Shown: positions 9,054 through 16,875 of the stretch, piece by piece
Numbering within the stretch: the first letter of the stretch is position 1
How the letters are laid out: every line of letters begins with the position of its first letter
Assembly: GCA_020161855.1 (NCBI GenBank)
Contig: JAIUNJ010000002.1
Span: forward strand, 124,001-188,000
Source: Pseudomonadota bacterium
Lineage (GTDB): Bacteria; Pseudomonadota; Alphaproteobacteria; Rhizobiales; Aestuariivirgaceae
Direction of reading: 5' to 3'
Length of the DNA: 64,000 nt
Notes under the pieces: generated by a model
The model's database searches: none
What the model saw: the letters and a program-made list of their open reading frames with translations, nothing else
Told to the model about the DNA's origin: nothing
Translations under genes and position numbers: made by a program

Positions 9054-11354
9054 TCAGCGCAAGGCCTTGAGCGCGTCATCCAGAGCGGAGATGGCAATAT
9101 CCGCCTCGGTGCGGCCGAAGATGAGCGGGGGTCTCACCTTGAGCACATTGCCCAGCTTGCCATCGCTTCCGACCAGCACACCGAGATCCTTGAGGGCATT
9201 GATGATCTTCCGCGTCTCTGCCGCCGCCGGCTCCAGCGTTGCCCGGCTGCGAACGAGTTCCACCCCGATTGCAAGCCCCGAGCCACGGACATCCCCGATG
9301 AGTTCGTGCCGGTCCATCAGGCTCCTGAAGCCTTCGCGGAGGTATTTCCCGGTTTCCAGTGAGTTGCGCACGAGTTCTTCCCGGGCAATCACGTCGAGCA
9401 CGGCCATGCCTGCCGCGCAGGCCGCGTTGCCGCCGCCGAAGGTCGAGAAGAACGGCCCTGTCTCCGCAATGAATTTCTCGAGGATTTCACTCCGCGTGAT
9501 GATCACACCTACCGGATAGCCATTCCCGGCGGGCTTGCCGATGGTCACAAAGTCAGGGACAACGCCATGGTGCTGATGGCCCCACATGTGGGTTCCCATA
9601 CGGCCAAAACCCGATTGAACCTCATCCGCCACAAATAGCCCGCCAGCGGCGCGCATGCGCCCGGCGATCGCCTGCACATAGCCCGGTGGTGCATCGATGA
9701 TGCCATTGGTCATGAAGGCGCTGTCGAAAACACTGACCGCGACGCCAAAGCCAGCAGAAGCCAGTTCGGCAATGGCCGTGTCGGCAAAGGCCGCATAGCG
9801 CTCAGCTATATCATTCGTGCCCTTGCGATGGGGGCCGCGATAGGTGTCCGGCGCTTCCAGCTGACGCACCTGCGGCTTTGAGAACTTCCCCGCGGGGTAG
9901 TTCGACGGTGACATGGCATCGCTGATATCGGTGACGCCGTGATAGGCAAAATCCATCACCAGCATGCCCGTCTGTCCGGTCCAGCAGCGGGCCATGCGAT
10001 ACGCGACGTCGTTGGCTTCGCTTCCGGAGTTGACGAAGATCACGGTATCAAGCGACGGATCAAGCGTGGCCTTGAGCCGCTCGGCGTAGGCGATGGACTC
10101 ATCCGTGAGGTAGCGCGTGTTGGTGTTGAGGACGCGGAGCCTGCGGGCCACCACCTCGCTCACATGCGGATTGCAATGCCCGACGTGCGGCACGTTGTTA
10201 TAACAATCGAGATAGCGCCGCCCGTCAGAGGCGGTGAGCCAGACGCCCTCTCCCTTCACCATGTGAAGCGGCGTGTCGTAGAAGAGCAGCGGCTTCGGCC
10301 CCATGGCAGCCTCGCGGCGCGCGATCATACTGTCATTCGCCGCTGAAGGACTCGGTTCGAAATTGGCGGCGTAGCGGATGGCCTCACTGAGCTTCCCGGC
10401 ATCAAGAGCCGCCAGAATATCGAGGCTGATGCTGTCGAGGGCGGCAATCTGTGGGGTTACGGGTGCTCCATCCTTCCGCCGGATGGCGGTGATGAGCGCG
10501 GTCAGGGCCAGCCGGGAACGCATGAGCGGCAGGATCAGATCAACCTCCTGCTCTTCCAGCGGCACATGGCGCACGAAACCCGAGGTGATGGAGGTCATAA
10601 TGCGGGCGAAGTCCCGGCCCGGCAGAAGACAATCGGCCAGAACATTCGCAAGCTCCATGACACGCGGACCATGCACCATGTCGCCGAAGTCGATCACCCC
10701 TGACACATGCCCTTCTTCCGACAGCAGTACATTGAAGGGATGCGCATCGGCATGCATGATCTGGGCCGGAAGTCTGGCTGCCGCCGGCTCAACAAGCGCC
10801 CTGCTCTCGGCGAGCACCGCGCCGACAAGAGCCCGGCGACCGGGCGCGATGAGATCAAGATGGCCCGAGAGTGCGTGGGCCTGAACGGTGTTCCACACAA
10901 GCGCCCGCCCGGCAGGTGCGGGATGAACGAAGCCGCGGAGCGCCTTGTTCAACCGGCCAATGGTTTCCCCCAGTTCACAATACTGCGCTTCCGCAAGATC
11001 GCGGTCGCCTGCCACGTCCCCCTTCAGCCATGAGAGCACGGCAACGGGAAGAACAGAGCCGCCGCTGGAGAAGCTGTGCAGGAGGCCGCCCTGCAGCGTT
11101 CGGTGGACGCGCGGTACGCCAAGGCCGGGGTCAACGGCTGCGATATGCTCCAGTGCCAGCAGCTGGCCCTCAACGATGGAGAGGCCCTCCGCCGGATTGC
11201 AGATTTTGACAACAAACTCGCCTTCGGCAGAGGAAAGCCGGTGGTTCTGGTCGCGCTCGCCATCCAGCGCCCGGTAGGTGCCGTCGAGGCCGTAACCCGA
11301 CTTCACCGCCGCGCGGATACTGTTCAATGGCAAAACCGGTGCCTGCACCAACAT
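9054..11354 (-). CDS. Fused APH-type kinase and class III aminotransferase-fold phospho-lyase
   Basis: A 766-residue two-domain protein. Residues 1-330 form an aminoglycoside-phosphotransferase/choline-kinase-like kinase with Lys50 (FVVKI), the Brenner motif His201-x-Asp203...Asn208 and IDFGD with Asp222. Residues 345-766 form a class III PLP enzyme with NSGSEAND, ADEVQSGFGR (Asp577) and the PLP lysine Lys607 in IGKPAGNGYPVG. Kinase and PLP parts related to hydroxylysine kinase and AGXT2L1/AGXT2L2 phospho-lyases are known: the pair phosphorylates an amino alcohol and then eliminates phosphate and ammonia to give an aldehyde. The substrate here is unknown; the operon suggests a hydroxylated di- or polyamine or another amino alcohol. 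The start at 11354 is supported by GGGAGG. Confidence 0.87.
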   Translation of the reverse strand: MLVQAPVLPLNSIRAAVKSGYGLDGTYRALDGERDQNHRLSSAEGEFVVKICNPAEGLSIVEGQLLALEHIAAVDPGLGVPRVHRTLQGGLLHSFSSGGSVLPVAVLSWLKGDVAGDRDLAEAQYCELGETIGRLNKALRGFVHPAPAGRALVWNTVQAHALSGHLDLIAPGRRALVGAVLAESRALVEPAAARLPAQIMHADAHPFNVLLSEEGHVSGVIDFGDMVHGPRVMELANVLADCLLPGRDFARIMTSITSGFVRHVPLEEQEVDLILPLMRSRLALTALITAIRRKDGAPVTPQIAALDSISLDILAALDAGKLSEAIRYAANFEPSPSAANDSMIARREAAMGPKPLLFYDTPLHMVKGEGVWLTASDGRRYLDCYNNVPHVGHCNPHVSEVVARRLRVLNTNTRYLTDESIAYAERLKATLDPSLDTVIFVNSGSEANDVAYRMARCWTGQTGMLVMDFAYHGVTDISDAMSPSNYPAGKFSKPQVRQLEAPDTYRGPHRKGTNDIAERYAAFADTAIAELASAGFGVAVSVFDSAFMTNGIIDAPPGYVQAIAGRMRAAGGLFVADEVQSGFGRMGTHMWGHQHHGVVPDFVTIGKPAGNGYPVGVIITRSEILEKFIAETGPFFSTFGGGNAACAAGMAVLDVIAREELVRNSLETGKYLREGFRSLMDRHELIGDVRGSGLAIGVELVRSRATLEPAAAETRKIINALKDLGVLVGSDGKLGNVLKVRPPLIFGRTEADIAISALDDALKALR

Positions 11355-11373
11355 GCCTACCTCCCACAAAGAA

Positions 11374-11396
11374 GGCGGGAGCCACCGGCCCCCGCC
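11374..11396 (-). terminator. Intercistronic stem-loop after potF
   Basis: GGCGGG (11374-11379) pairs with CCCGCC (11391-11396), and an inner GCC/GGC adds to the stem. On the transcribed minus strand the hairpin is followed by TTCTTT. It lies between the potF stop and the ribosome site of the kinase/lyase gene, so it probably attenuates read-through or protects the potF 3' end, keeping the binding protein more abundant than downstream products. Confidence 0.55.
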
Positions 11397-11422
11397 CCAT
11401 ATTCAAAAGCCCGCGTGCCTGA

Positions 11423-12505
11423 TCAGGCGGCCTGAATGGCGGTCCAGATTTCGTCGCGGACGCGGAGCGCTTCCTCGCCGAGATAGACATTGCCTTCGCA
11501 CTTCGCGATCAGATCCGCAGGCGGATAGATGGCGAGGTTGTTGACGTATTCTTCCGGCATCAGCTTCTTGGCCGCGAGGTTCGGCGTGGCGTATTGCACC
11601 GTCTCGGCGATGTGCTTGCCTGCCTCCGGATCGAGCACGAAGTTCAGGAACTTGTGAGCGTTCTCGGGGTGCGGCGCGCCGTTTGGAATGCACCAGGCTT
11701 CTTCCCAGATGTTGGCGCCTTCCTTCGGGATCACATAGGTGAGGTCGTCGTCTTCCTTCATCACCTGGGCGATATCGCCGTTCCATTCCTGGCAGGCGGC
11801 CACTTCGCCGGAGGCCAGGAGATCCTGTCCGTTGTCGTCAGCGAAGACCTTGATGTTCTTCTTCTGCGCGATCAGCAGGTCCTTGACCTTGTTGAGTTCG
11901 TCGGCGTTGGTCGAATTGAACGAGTAGCCGAGATACTTGAGGGCACAGCCGAGAACGTTCTGCGCGTCACCGAGCAGCGCCAGCTTGCCGGCAAGCTCAT
12001 CAGACTCGAAGAGGATTTTCCAGCTGTCGATCACGCCGTTTGGCGCCGCCGACTTGCGGTAACCGATGCCGATCGTTCCCCACATGTAAGGAACGCCGAA
12101 CTTGCGGCCCGGATCGAAGGTCGGATTGGCGAAGGCCGGATCGACATTGGCAAAGTTCGGAATCTTGCTGTGGTCCAGCGGCATCAGCATGTTGGCTTTC
12201 ATCATGCGCTCTTGGAAGTCCGAAGCGATGATGACGGCGTCATAGCCGGGGTTGCCCGCCTTCAGCTTGGCGAACATCTCGTCCATGTCGGCAAAGAGAT
12301 CCATGCGCGTTGCAATGCCGGATGCCTTGGTGAAGTCGTCGAGCGTGTGCTCGCCGATGTAGGTGTCGTAGTTATAGAGGCTGATCTGCTTTTCCTCTTC
12401 GGAAAAGGCATTGCGCGAGGCAAAAGTCAGCCCGGCGATCACGGCGCCGGTGCCCTGGAGCAGCGCACGGCGGCTCGGGCGGAATTTCGGAACGTAGTTG
12501 GTCAT
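11423..12505 (-). CDS. potF: Polyamine-binding periplasmic protein (PotF/PotD type), Tat signal
   Basis: A 360-residue extracellular solute-binding protein of the spermidine/putrescine family. The N terminus has a twin-arginine-type signal (SRRALLQGTG, then a hydrophobic stretch) before mature sequence starting near SEEEKQISLYNYDTYIG. It captures the polyamine and delivers it to PotH/PotI. The ATG at 12505 has a strong GGAGGAAAG ribosome site; longer readings upstream lack support. Stem-loops flank the gene on both sides. A Tat rather than Sec signal is less common for this family but recurs in alphaproteobacteria. Confidence 0.92.
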   Translation of the reverse strand: MTNYVPKFRPSRRALLQGTGAVIAGLTFASRNAFSEEEKQISLYNYDTYIGEHTLDDFTKASGIATRMDLFADMDEMFAKLKAGNPGYDAVIIASDFQERMMKANMLMPLDHSKIPNFANVDPAFANPTFDPGRKFGVPYMWGTIGIGYRKSAAPNGVIDSWKILFESDELAGKLALLGDAQNVLGCALKYLGYSFNSTNADELNKVKDLLIAQKKNIKVFADDNGQDLLASGEVAACQEWNGDIAQVMKEDDDLTYVIPKEGANIWEEAWCIPNGAPHPENAHKFLNFVLDPEAGKHIAETVQYATPNLAAKKLMPEEYVNNLAIYPPADLIAKCEGNVYLGEEALRVRDEIWTAIQAA

Positions 12506-12565
12506 GGTCTTTCCTCCGGTTTTTGATGTGGCCATTGCCATCGTCTGAGCGATATCAAGCAATTA

Positions 12566-12596
12566 AGGGGCCATTTGCGGCGATGCAATGGCCCCT
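12566..12596 (-). terminator. Perfect 10-bp stem-loop upstream of potF
   Basis: AGGGGCCATT (12566-12575) and AATGGCCCCT (12587-12596) form a perfect 10-bp inverted repeat with an 11-nt loop, starting about 9 bp beyond the aminotransferase stop. On the minus strand it is followed by TTAATTGCTTG, only moderately U-rich. It could be a leaky terminator or an RNA-processing barrier between the aminotransferase and potF. Confidence 0.55.
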
Positions 12597-12604
12597 ATCG
12601 TCAT

Positions 12605-13990
12605 TCAGGCCAGCTCCGCCTTCACATCGGCATGTGTCTTGTCGAGCGCTAGCCGCGCAAGCCTGCCGATTTCATCGATCTCCTTCTTGGAAACGCAGAA
12701 CGGAGGCGCAAGCACCATCGTATCCCAGCAGGCCCGCATGATGAGGCCATTGTTGAAGCAATGGTCGCGGCAGATGCCGCCCACGCGGCCCGGTTCATGG
12801 AAGCGCTCACGCGTCTTTTTGTTCTTGCAGAGCTCAATCGCACCGATCAGGCCCACCGACCTTGCCTCGCCGACGATGGGGTGGTCCGCCAAAGCTTTGA
12901 GCATGTTGCTGAAATATGGAGCGAGCTCGGCCACCCGCTCGACCAGCTTTTCATCCTGCAGGATCTGCAGGTTCTTGAGCGCCACGGCCGCGGCCACCGG
13001 ATGACCGGCATAGGTCATGCCGTGGTAGAACTCGCCGCCCTTGGCGAAGAAGTCCTTGGTGAGGTGGTCGGAGAAGGCAACCGCACCAATCGGCAGGTAA
13101 CCGGACGAGAGGCCCTTGGCCATGGCGACGATATCCGGCTCAAACCCCATGGTCTCGAAACCGAACCACTTTCCGGTGCGGCCGAACCCGCAGATCACCT
13201 CGTCGGCGACGATGAGAATGCCGTACTTGCGGCAGATCTTCTGCACTTCCGGCCAGTAGGTCGACGGTGGAATGAGCACACCAGCCGCCCCCTGGATTGG
13301 CTCACCATAGAACGCCGCGACATTCTCCGGCCCGACCTCGAGAATCTTCTTCTCAAGATCGGCAGCAGCCTCAAGGCCGAATTCCTCGGGGCTCTTGTCG
13401 CCGCCGAAATCGAACCAGTGCGGCTGCTGCACGTGATGGAAGCCCGGCAGCGCATCACCGCCCTGCTCATGCATCGCGGTCATGCCGCCGAGATTTGCCG
13501 CTACCCAGGTGGAGCCGTGATAGCCGCGCCTGCGCCCGATGATGTGCTGGCGATAGGGCTTGCCCATCAGCTTCCAGTAGTGGCGGATGAAGCGCACGAT
13601 GGTGTCGTTGGATTCGCTGCCGGAGTTCGTGAAGAAGACATGCTTGAAGCGCTTCGGCAGAACCGACGAGATCTTCTCGGCCAGTTCCGTGGCCGGCACC
13701 GTCGTCGTCTTGAAGAAGGTGTTGTAGTAGGGCAGATCGAGCATCTGCTTGTAGGCGACTTCGGCCAGTTCCTTGCGGCCATAGCCGATATTCACGCACC
13801 AGAGCCCGGACATGCCGTCCAGAATCTTGTTGCCCTTGCCGTCCCAGAGATAGACGCCGTCGCCCTGCGTGATGACGCGCGGGCCGCCCGCCTCGTGAAA
13901 TGTCTTGTGATCGGTGAAGGGATGGAAATGGTGGGCGATATCCGCCTTCACGATTTCCTCGATATTGATGTTCTTCTGATGGATGGTCAT
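12605..13990 (-). CDS. spuC: Putrescine (diamine) aminotransferase, SpuC-like class III
   Basis: A 461-residue class III PLP aminotransferase. SpuC-type hallmarks include ILDGMSGLWCVNIGYGR near 56-72, NSGSESND (about 122-129), VADEVICGFGRTG with Asp263 and the PLP lysine Lys292 in AMAKGLSSGYLPIG. Family members transfer an amino group from putrescine, or a related omega-amine, to pyruvate, giving 4-aminobutanal. It is the first gene of the polyamine operon. The ATG at 13990 is preceded by GGAG; a GTG two codons upstream is an alternative. Assignment to putrescine rests on the transporter context plus the WCVNIGYG motif; related taurine or beta-alanine transaminases cannot be excluded. Confidence 0.87.
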   Translation of the reverse strand: MTIHQKNINIEEIVKADIAHHFHPFTDHKTFHEAGGPRVITQGDGVYLWDGKGNKILDGMSGLWCVNIGYGRKELAEVAYKQMLDLPYYNTFFKTTTVPATELAEKISSVLPKRFKHVFFTNSGSESNDTIVRFIRHYWKLMGKPYRQHIIGRRRGYHGSTWVAANLGGMTAMHEQGGDALPGFHHVQQPHWFDFGGDKSPEEFGLEAAADLEKKILEVGPENVAAFYGEPIQGAAGVLIPPSTYWPEVQKICRKYGILIVADEVICGFGRTGKWFGFETMGFEPDIVAMAKGLSSGYLPIGAVAFSDHLTKDFFAKGGEFYHGMTYAGHPVAAAVALKNLQILQDEKLVERVAELAPYFSNMLKALADHPIVGEARSVGLIGAIELCKNKKTRERFHEPGRVGGICRDHCFNNGLIMRACWDTMVLAPPFCVSKKEIDEIGRLARLALDKTHADVKAELA

Positions 13991-14024
13991 TGCCACACTC
14001 CGTGCCTGAAACGAAAACGAGCCA

Positions 14025-14036
14025 TGGCATTTGCCA
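14025..14036. promoter_or_regulatory. Inverted repeat in the leader of the polyamine operon
   Basis: TGGCATTTGCCA is a perfect inverted repeat (TGGCA/TGCCA) lying 35 bp upstream of the aminotransferase ATG. A second, looser TGCCA...TGGCA pair lies at 14171-14186. They are candidate operator sites for a polyamine-responsive regulator; no regulator gene is adjacent. The 240-bp gap between this operon and the Sel1 gene holds no other convincing feature. Confidence 0.3.
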
Positions 14037-14231
14037 CGGCCGGATAGAGGATCGAATCCGGGAGTCCTAAGGCTTGAAACCGATACGGGCGCAGTTGACG
14101 AGGACCGCCGCCTTGGCCGTGCGGCCGCGCAGGCGAAGCACCTCTCCCGTCGCTGTCAGGTGAAAGCACATGCCAAAACTATGGCAGGACAGGTCCGAAA
14201 AGGCAAATCAGCTGACGGGCAGAGGCACAGC

Positions 14232-15005
14232 TCAGTTGGCTGTCGACCTCAGATCGGGCTCGGGCGCAATGGTTGCCGTTGAGGTTCCGGCGGCCTCGAG
14301 ACGCGCCAGATTGGATTGCGCCATCTTGTTCCCCTTGCTGAGGGCCATGCGATAATATTCGCGGGCCTTCTGAAGATCCTTGGCGACACCCCAGCCCATT
14401 TCATACATGGACCCGAGATTGTTCATGGCCCAGGCATCACCACGCTTGGCGGCATCCTGGAACAGGTTGATGGCGATGCCGTAGTCGCGCGGAACGCCCT
14501 GCCCGCGCACGCGCAGCAGCCCGAGATTGACTTCGGCAGGCGCATAGCCCTGGTCAACCGCCTTCTGGAACCAGCGGGCAGCCTCGACCATGTCGACATC
14601 GATGCCTTCGCCGTTCTGGTAGCGGAGGCCCAGTTCATTCTGGGACATGGCGTGGCCCTTCTCGGCCCCCGCCTGGAACAGTGTCACGGCCGCAACCTTG
14701 TCGGCGGTCAGGCCCCGGCCGCCCTTGCTGATCAGCTTGGCAAGCCTGTACTGTGCCTCGATATTGCCCTTGAGCGTGGCCTCGCGATACCAGCGCGCCG
14801 CCTGCTGGACGTCCTTTTCAGCCTGATCGCCGGCCTCGTAATGCATGCCAATGGCAAGCTGGGCCGTGTCATCGCCAGCCCTTGCCAGCTTGATTTTCTT
14901 GGCAAAGGAGAGGCCTTCCAGAGGAATGGACTGCGCCGAGGCACCAACCGCCAGCATGGCGAGCATGGCGCCAGAGAGGGCGAGCCTACGAATCAACGTC
15001 AACAC
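14232..15005 (-). CDS. Secreted Sel1-repeat (TPR-like) protein
   Basis: A 257-residue protein with a Sec signal peptide (about 1-24, ending in GASAQS) followed by about five Sel1-like repeats of 36 residues recognisable by patterns such as AARWYREATLKGN, AARWFQKAVDQGY and AREYYRMALSKGN. Such solenoids mediate protein-protein contacts, often in envelope signalling or cell-wall functions. The start is a GTG at 15005; the first ATG lies inside the hydrophobic core and would delete the charged n-region. It is transcribed towards the polyamine operon but separated by about 240 bp, so it is probably an independent unit. Confidence 0.85.
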   Translation of the reverse strand: MLTLIRRLALSGAMLAMLAVGASAQSIPLEGLSFAKKIKLARAGDDTAQLAIGMHYEAGDQAEKDVQQAARWYREATLKGNIEAQYRLAKLISKGGRGLTADKVAAVTLFQAGAEKGHAMSQNELGLRYQNGEGIDVDMVEAARWFQKAVDQGYAPAEVNLGLLRVRGQGVPRDYGIAINLFQDAAKRGDAWAMNNLGSMYEMGWGVAKDLQKAREYYRMALSKGNKMAQSNLARLEAAGTSTATIAPEPDLRSTAN

Positions 15006-15163
15006 TTAACACCTGTATCTGCCCCGCCGGGGCTATAGCATGGTCTGGCCGCAGCATCACATGACTTTTTGACATTTCTGGGCCCCGGCTCTGACGGCAG
15101 CTGCCATATTGCCCAAGCCTCTCCACCAGACTAGCCTTGCCCCAAGCTAGAACGGAGGTTTCC

Positions 15164-15928
15164 ATGGGCGACGTCACTTCACTGAAGCGCAACCCGGCCA
15201 GCAACACCGAATGGGAGATGCGTGTCGATCTCGCAGCCGCCTTCCGGCTCGCCGCCCACTACGACTGGCATGAGGCCGTGGCCAACCACTTCAGCCTGGC
15301 TGTGTCGCCCGATGGCAAGACCTTCCTCATGAACCCGCGCTGGCGCCACTTTGCCAAGGTGAAGGCCTCTGAGCTTCTGCTTCTCAACGTCGAAGACAAA
15401 TCCACCATGTCGCGCCCCGATGCGCCCGACCTGACGGCCTGGAGCCTGCACGGACGCCTGCATGCCAACCTGCCCCACGCCCGCTGCCTCATCCATCTCC
15501 ACCCGCCCTATGCGACGGCCATCGCCTCGCTTGCCGACCCGGAAATCAAGCCGATCGACCAGAATACGGCGCGCTACTACAACCGCATCGCCTACGACAT
15601 GGAATATGGCGGCATGGCCAACACCGATGCCGAGGGCGACCGCATTGCCCGCCTGATGGGCAACAAGTCCATCATGATGATGGGCAACCACGGCGTTCTC
15701 ATTGCCGCCGCTTCCGTCGCCGAAGCCTTTGATCTGGCTTATTATCTCGAGCGCGCCTGCCGCAACCTGGTGTTCGCCTACCAGACCGGGCAGAAGCTCC
15801 ATGTGATGACCCCTGCCGTGGCCGAAAAGACGGCCCAGGAATGGGAGAGCGACCGCGAACAGTTCATCTCCCACTTCGAGGAGATGAAGTCGATCATCGC
15901 CGCGGAAGACCCCAGCTTCGCCACCTGA
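15164..15928 (+). CDS. Class II aldolase/adducin family protein
   Basis: A 254-residue protein of the class II aldolase/adducin fold. Metal-ligand histidines are visible at His111 and His113 (HLHPPYATA) and His176 (GNHGVLI). Members include L-fuculose-phosphate aldolase, ribulose-phosphate 4-epimerase and many uncharacterised alphaproteobacterial proteins; this one lacks sugar-kinase or isomerase neighbours, so its substrate is unknown. The ATG at 15164 has a clear ACGGAGG ribosome site. It stands alone between the Sel1 gene and tRNA-Ser. Confidence 0.85.
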   Translation: MGDVTSLKRNPASNTEWEMRVDLAAAFRLAAHYDWHEAVANHFSLAVSPDGKTFLMNPRWRHFAKVKASELLLLNVEDKSTMSRPDAPDLTAWSLHGRLHANLPHARCLIHLHPPYATAIASLADPEIKPIDQNTARYYNRIAYDMEYGGMANTDAEGDRIARLMGNKSIMMMGNHGVLIAAASVAEAFDLAYYLERACRNLVFAYQTGQKLHVMTPAVAEKTAQEWESDREQFISHFEEMKSIIAAEDPSFAT

Positions 15929-15995
15929 CGGCGCGGCTTGCCAATCGGGGCAGGCATGCTAGATGCGGTGCGCTTCGATCTGTGAACCATCTTGT

Positions 15996-16085
15996 GGAGG
16001 GGTGGCAGAGTGGTCGATTGCGGCGGTCTTGAAAACCGTTGGGGGTGCAAGCCTTCCGGGGGTTCGAATCCCTCCCCCTCCGCCA
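15996..16085 (+). tRNA. tRNA-Ser (anticodon UGA)
   Basis: A 90-nt class II tRNA with acceptor GGAGGGG/CCCCTCC, discriminator G and encoded CCA, a long variable arm, T-loop GGTTCGAATCC and anticodon loop CTTGAAA giving UGA (reads UCA). It borders an AT-rich segment immediately downstream and is therefore a plausible integration site. Confidence 0.96.
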
Positions 16086-16116
16086 TTTCTAACCGAGTAA
16101 CCTATTGTAAAATAAT

Positions 16117-16632
16117 ATGAAAAATAAAAAGCATATAGGCAAATTAATTTCAATTAAGTTCACTGACAGAAAAACTCCAATCTATGGCATTGTCATTGAT
16201 TGCAGCGATGACTGGACTTTGATGAAATATAATCCTGTAGACTATATAGTCGATGGGTATGTGATTATAAGACATAAAAGTATTGAGGGGTTTTGTATAA
16301 GCTCAGAAGAAAAATTTAGACACAAGGTAATTAAGTTAAAAGGAATAGAAGTAACGAAAAAAGATTCGATACCGCTAAATGACTTGAATACAATATTAAA
16401 ATATTTGACAGAAAAGTTTGGAGTATTTCAATTTCAAACCAAATCTGAAACAGCTTGTTATTTAGGTCGTCTTAAATCACTAGATAGCAAACATCTTGTA
16501 ATTGATTGCCTAGATACAAATGGTAAATGGGATGGACAGATGAAATTCAGACCAAATGATATTCGAGTCATTGAATTTGATACTGACTATATCAATTCCT
16601 TAAAGTTGGTGTCTGGCAATAAACGAAAATAA
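16117..16632 (+). CDS. AT-rich orphan protein, beta-rich with a possible internal duplication
   Basis: A 171-residue Lys/Ile/Asp-rich protein with codon use (AAA, ATA, TTA, AAT) quite unlike its GC-rich neighbours, starting 31 bp after tRNA-Ser. No signal peptide or membrane helix. Residues 20-60 read GIVIDCSDDW...VDGYVIIRHKSIEGF, and residues 124-156 show a similar GRLKSLDSKHLVIDCLD...WDGQMKF...IRVIEF pattern, suggesting two small beta-barrel units. The GxVxDxSDDW...DGY pattern recurs in uncharacterised bacterial proteins; no function is known to me. The ribosome site is weak. Composition and position argue for horizontal acquisition. Confidence 0.7.
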   Translation: MKNKKHIGKLISIKFTDRKTPIYGIVIDCSDDWTLMKYNPVDYIVDGYVIIRHKSIEGFCISSEEKFRHKVIKLKGIEVTKKDSIPLNDLNTILKYLTEKFGVFQFQTKSETACYLGRLKSLDSKHLVIDCLDTNGKWDGQMKFRPNDIRVIEFDTDYINSLKLVSGNKRK

Positions 16633-16875
16633 GCTTTCATCACGCCAAACTTATCACCTGCCTTTCTTAACCATTTACGAAAATAGCTTGAGCGTAAAGG
16701 CATAAGAACTACAATAGCATAAGTCTCACGGCAGGTTCGCATAGCGTCTACAACGCCCCGCCATTGAATCCGCTCGTGCCACTGGCTTTTAAAGATAGCT
16801 AGGACTTCGGCTGGTCTCTGCTAGGCGCCCGGCTCCCGACTTGGATAGGGCTTCTGCCTCGCGACGATGGCATTC
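16633..16875. other. Intergenic gap with a possible degraded minus-strand reading frame
   Basis: No complete gene is seen. On the minus strand a frame is open from 16820 to a TAG at 16587-16589; from an internal ATG at 16742 it would encode 51 residues, ending inside the 3' end of the AT-rich gene. It has no clear ribosome site and I do not recognise it, so it may be a remnant. A TTAACCAT motif lies at 16667-16674. Confidence 0.35.

Noticed and set aside
12761-14047. 428-codon plus-strand frame
   Set aside because: It is antisense to the SpuC-like aminotransferase.
14171-14186. Possible sigma-54 promoter (TTGGCATGTGCTTTCA on the minus strand) before the polyamine operon
   Set aside because: The GC of the -12 element is not at the required 10-bp spacing from the -24 GG.
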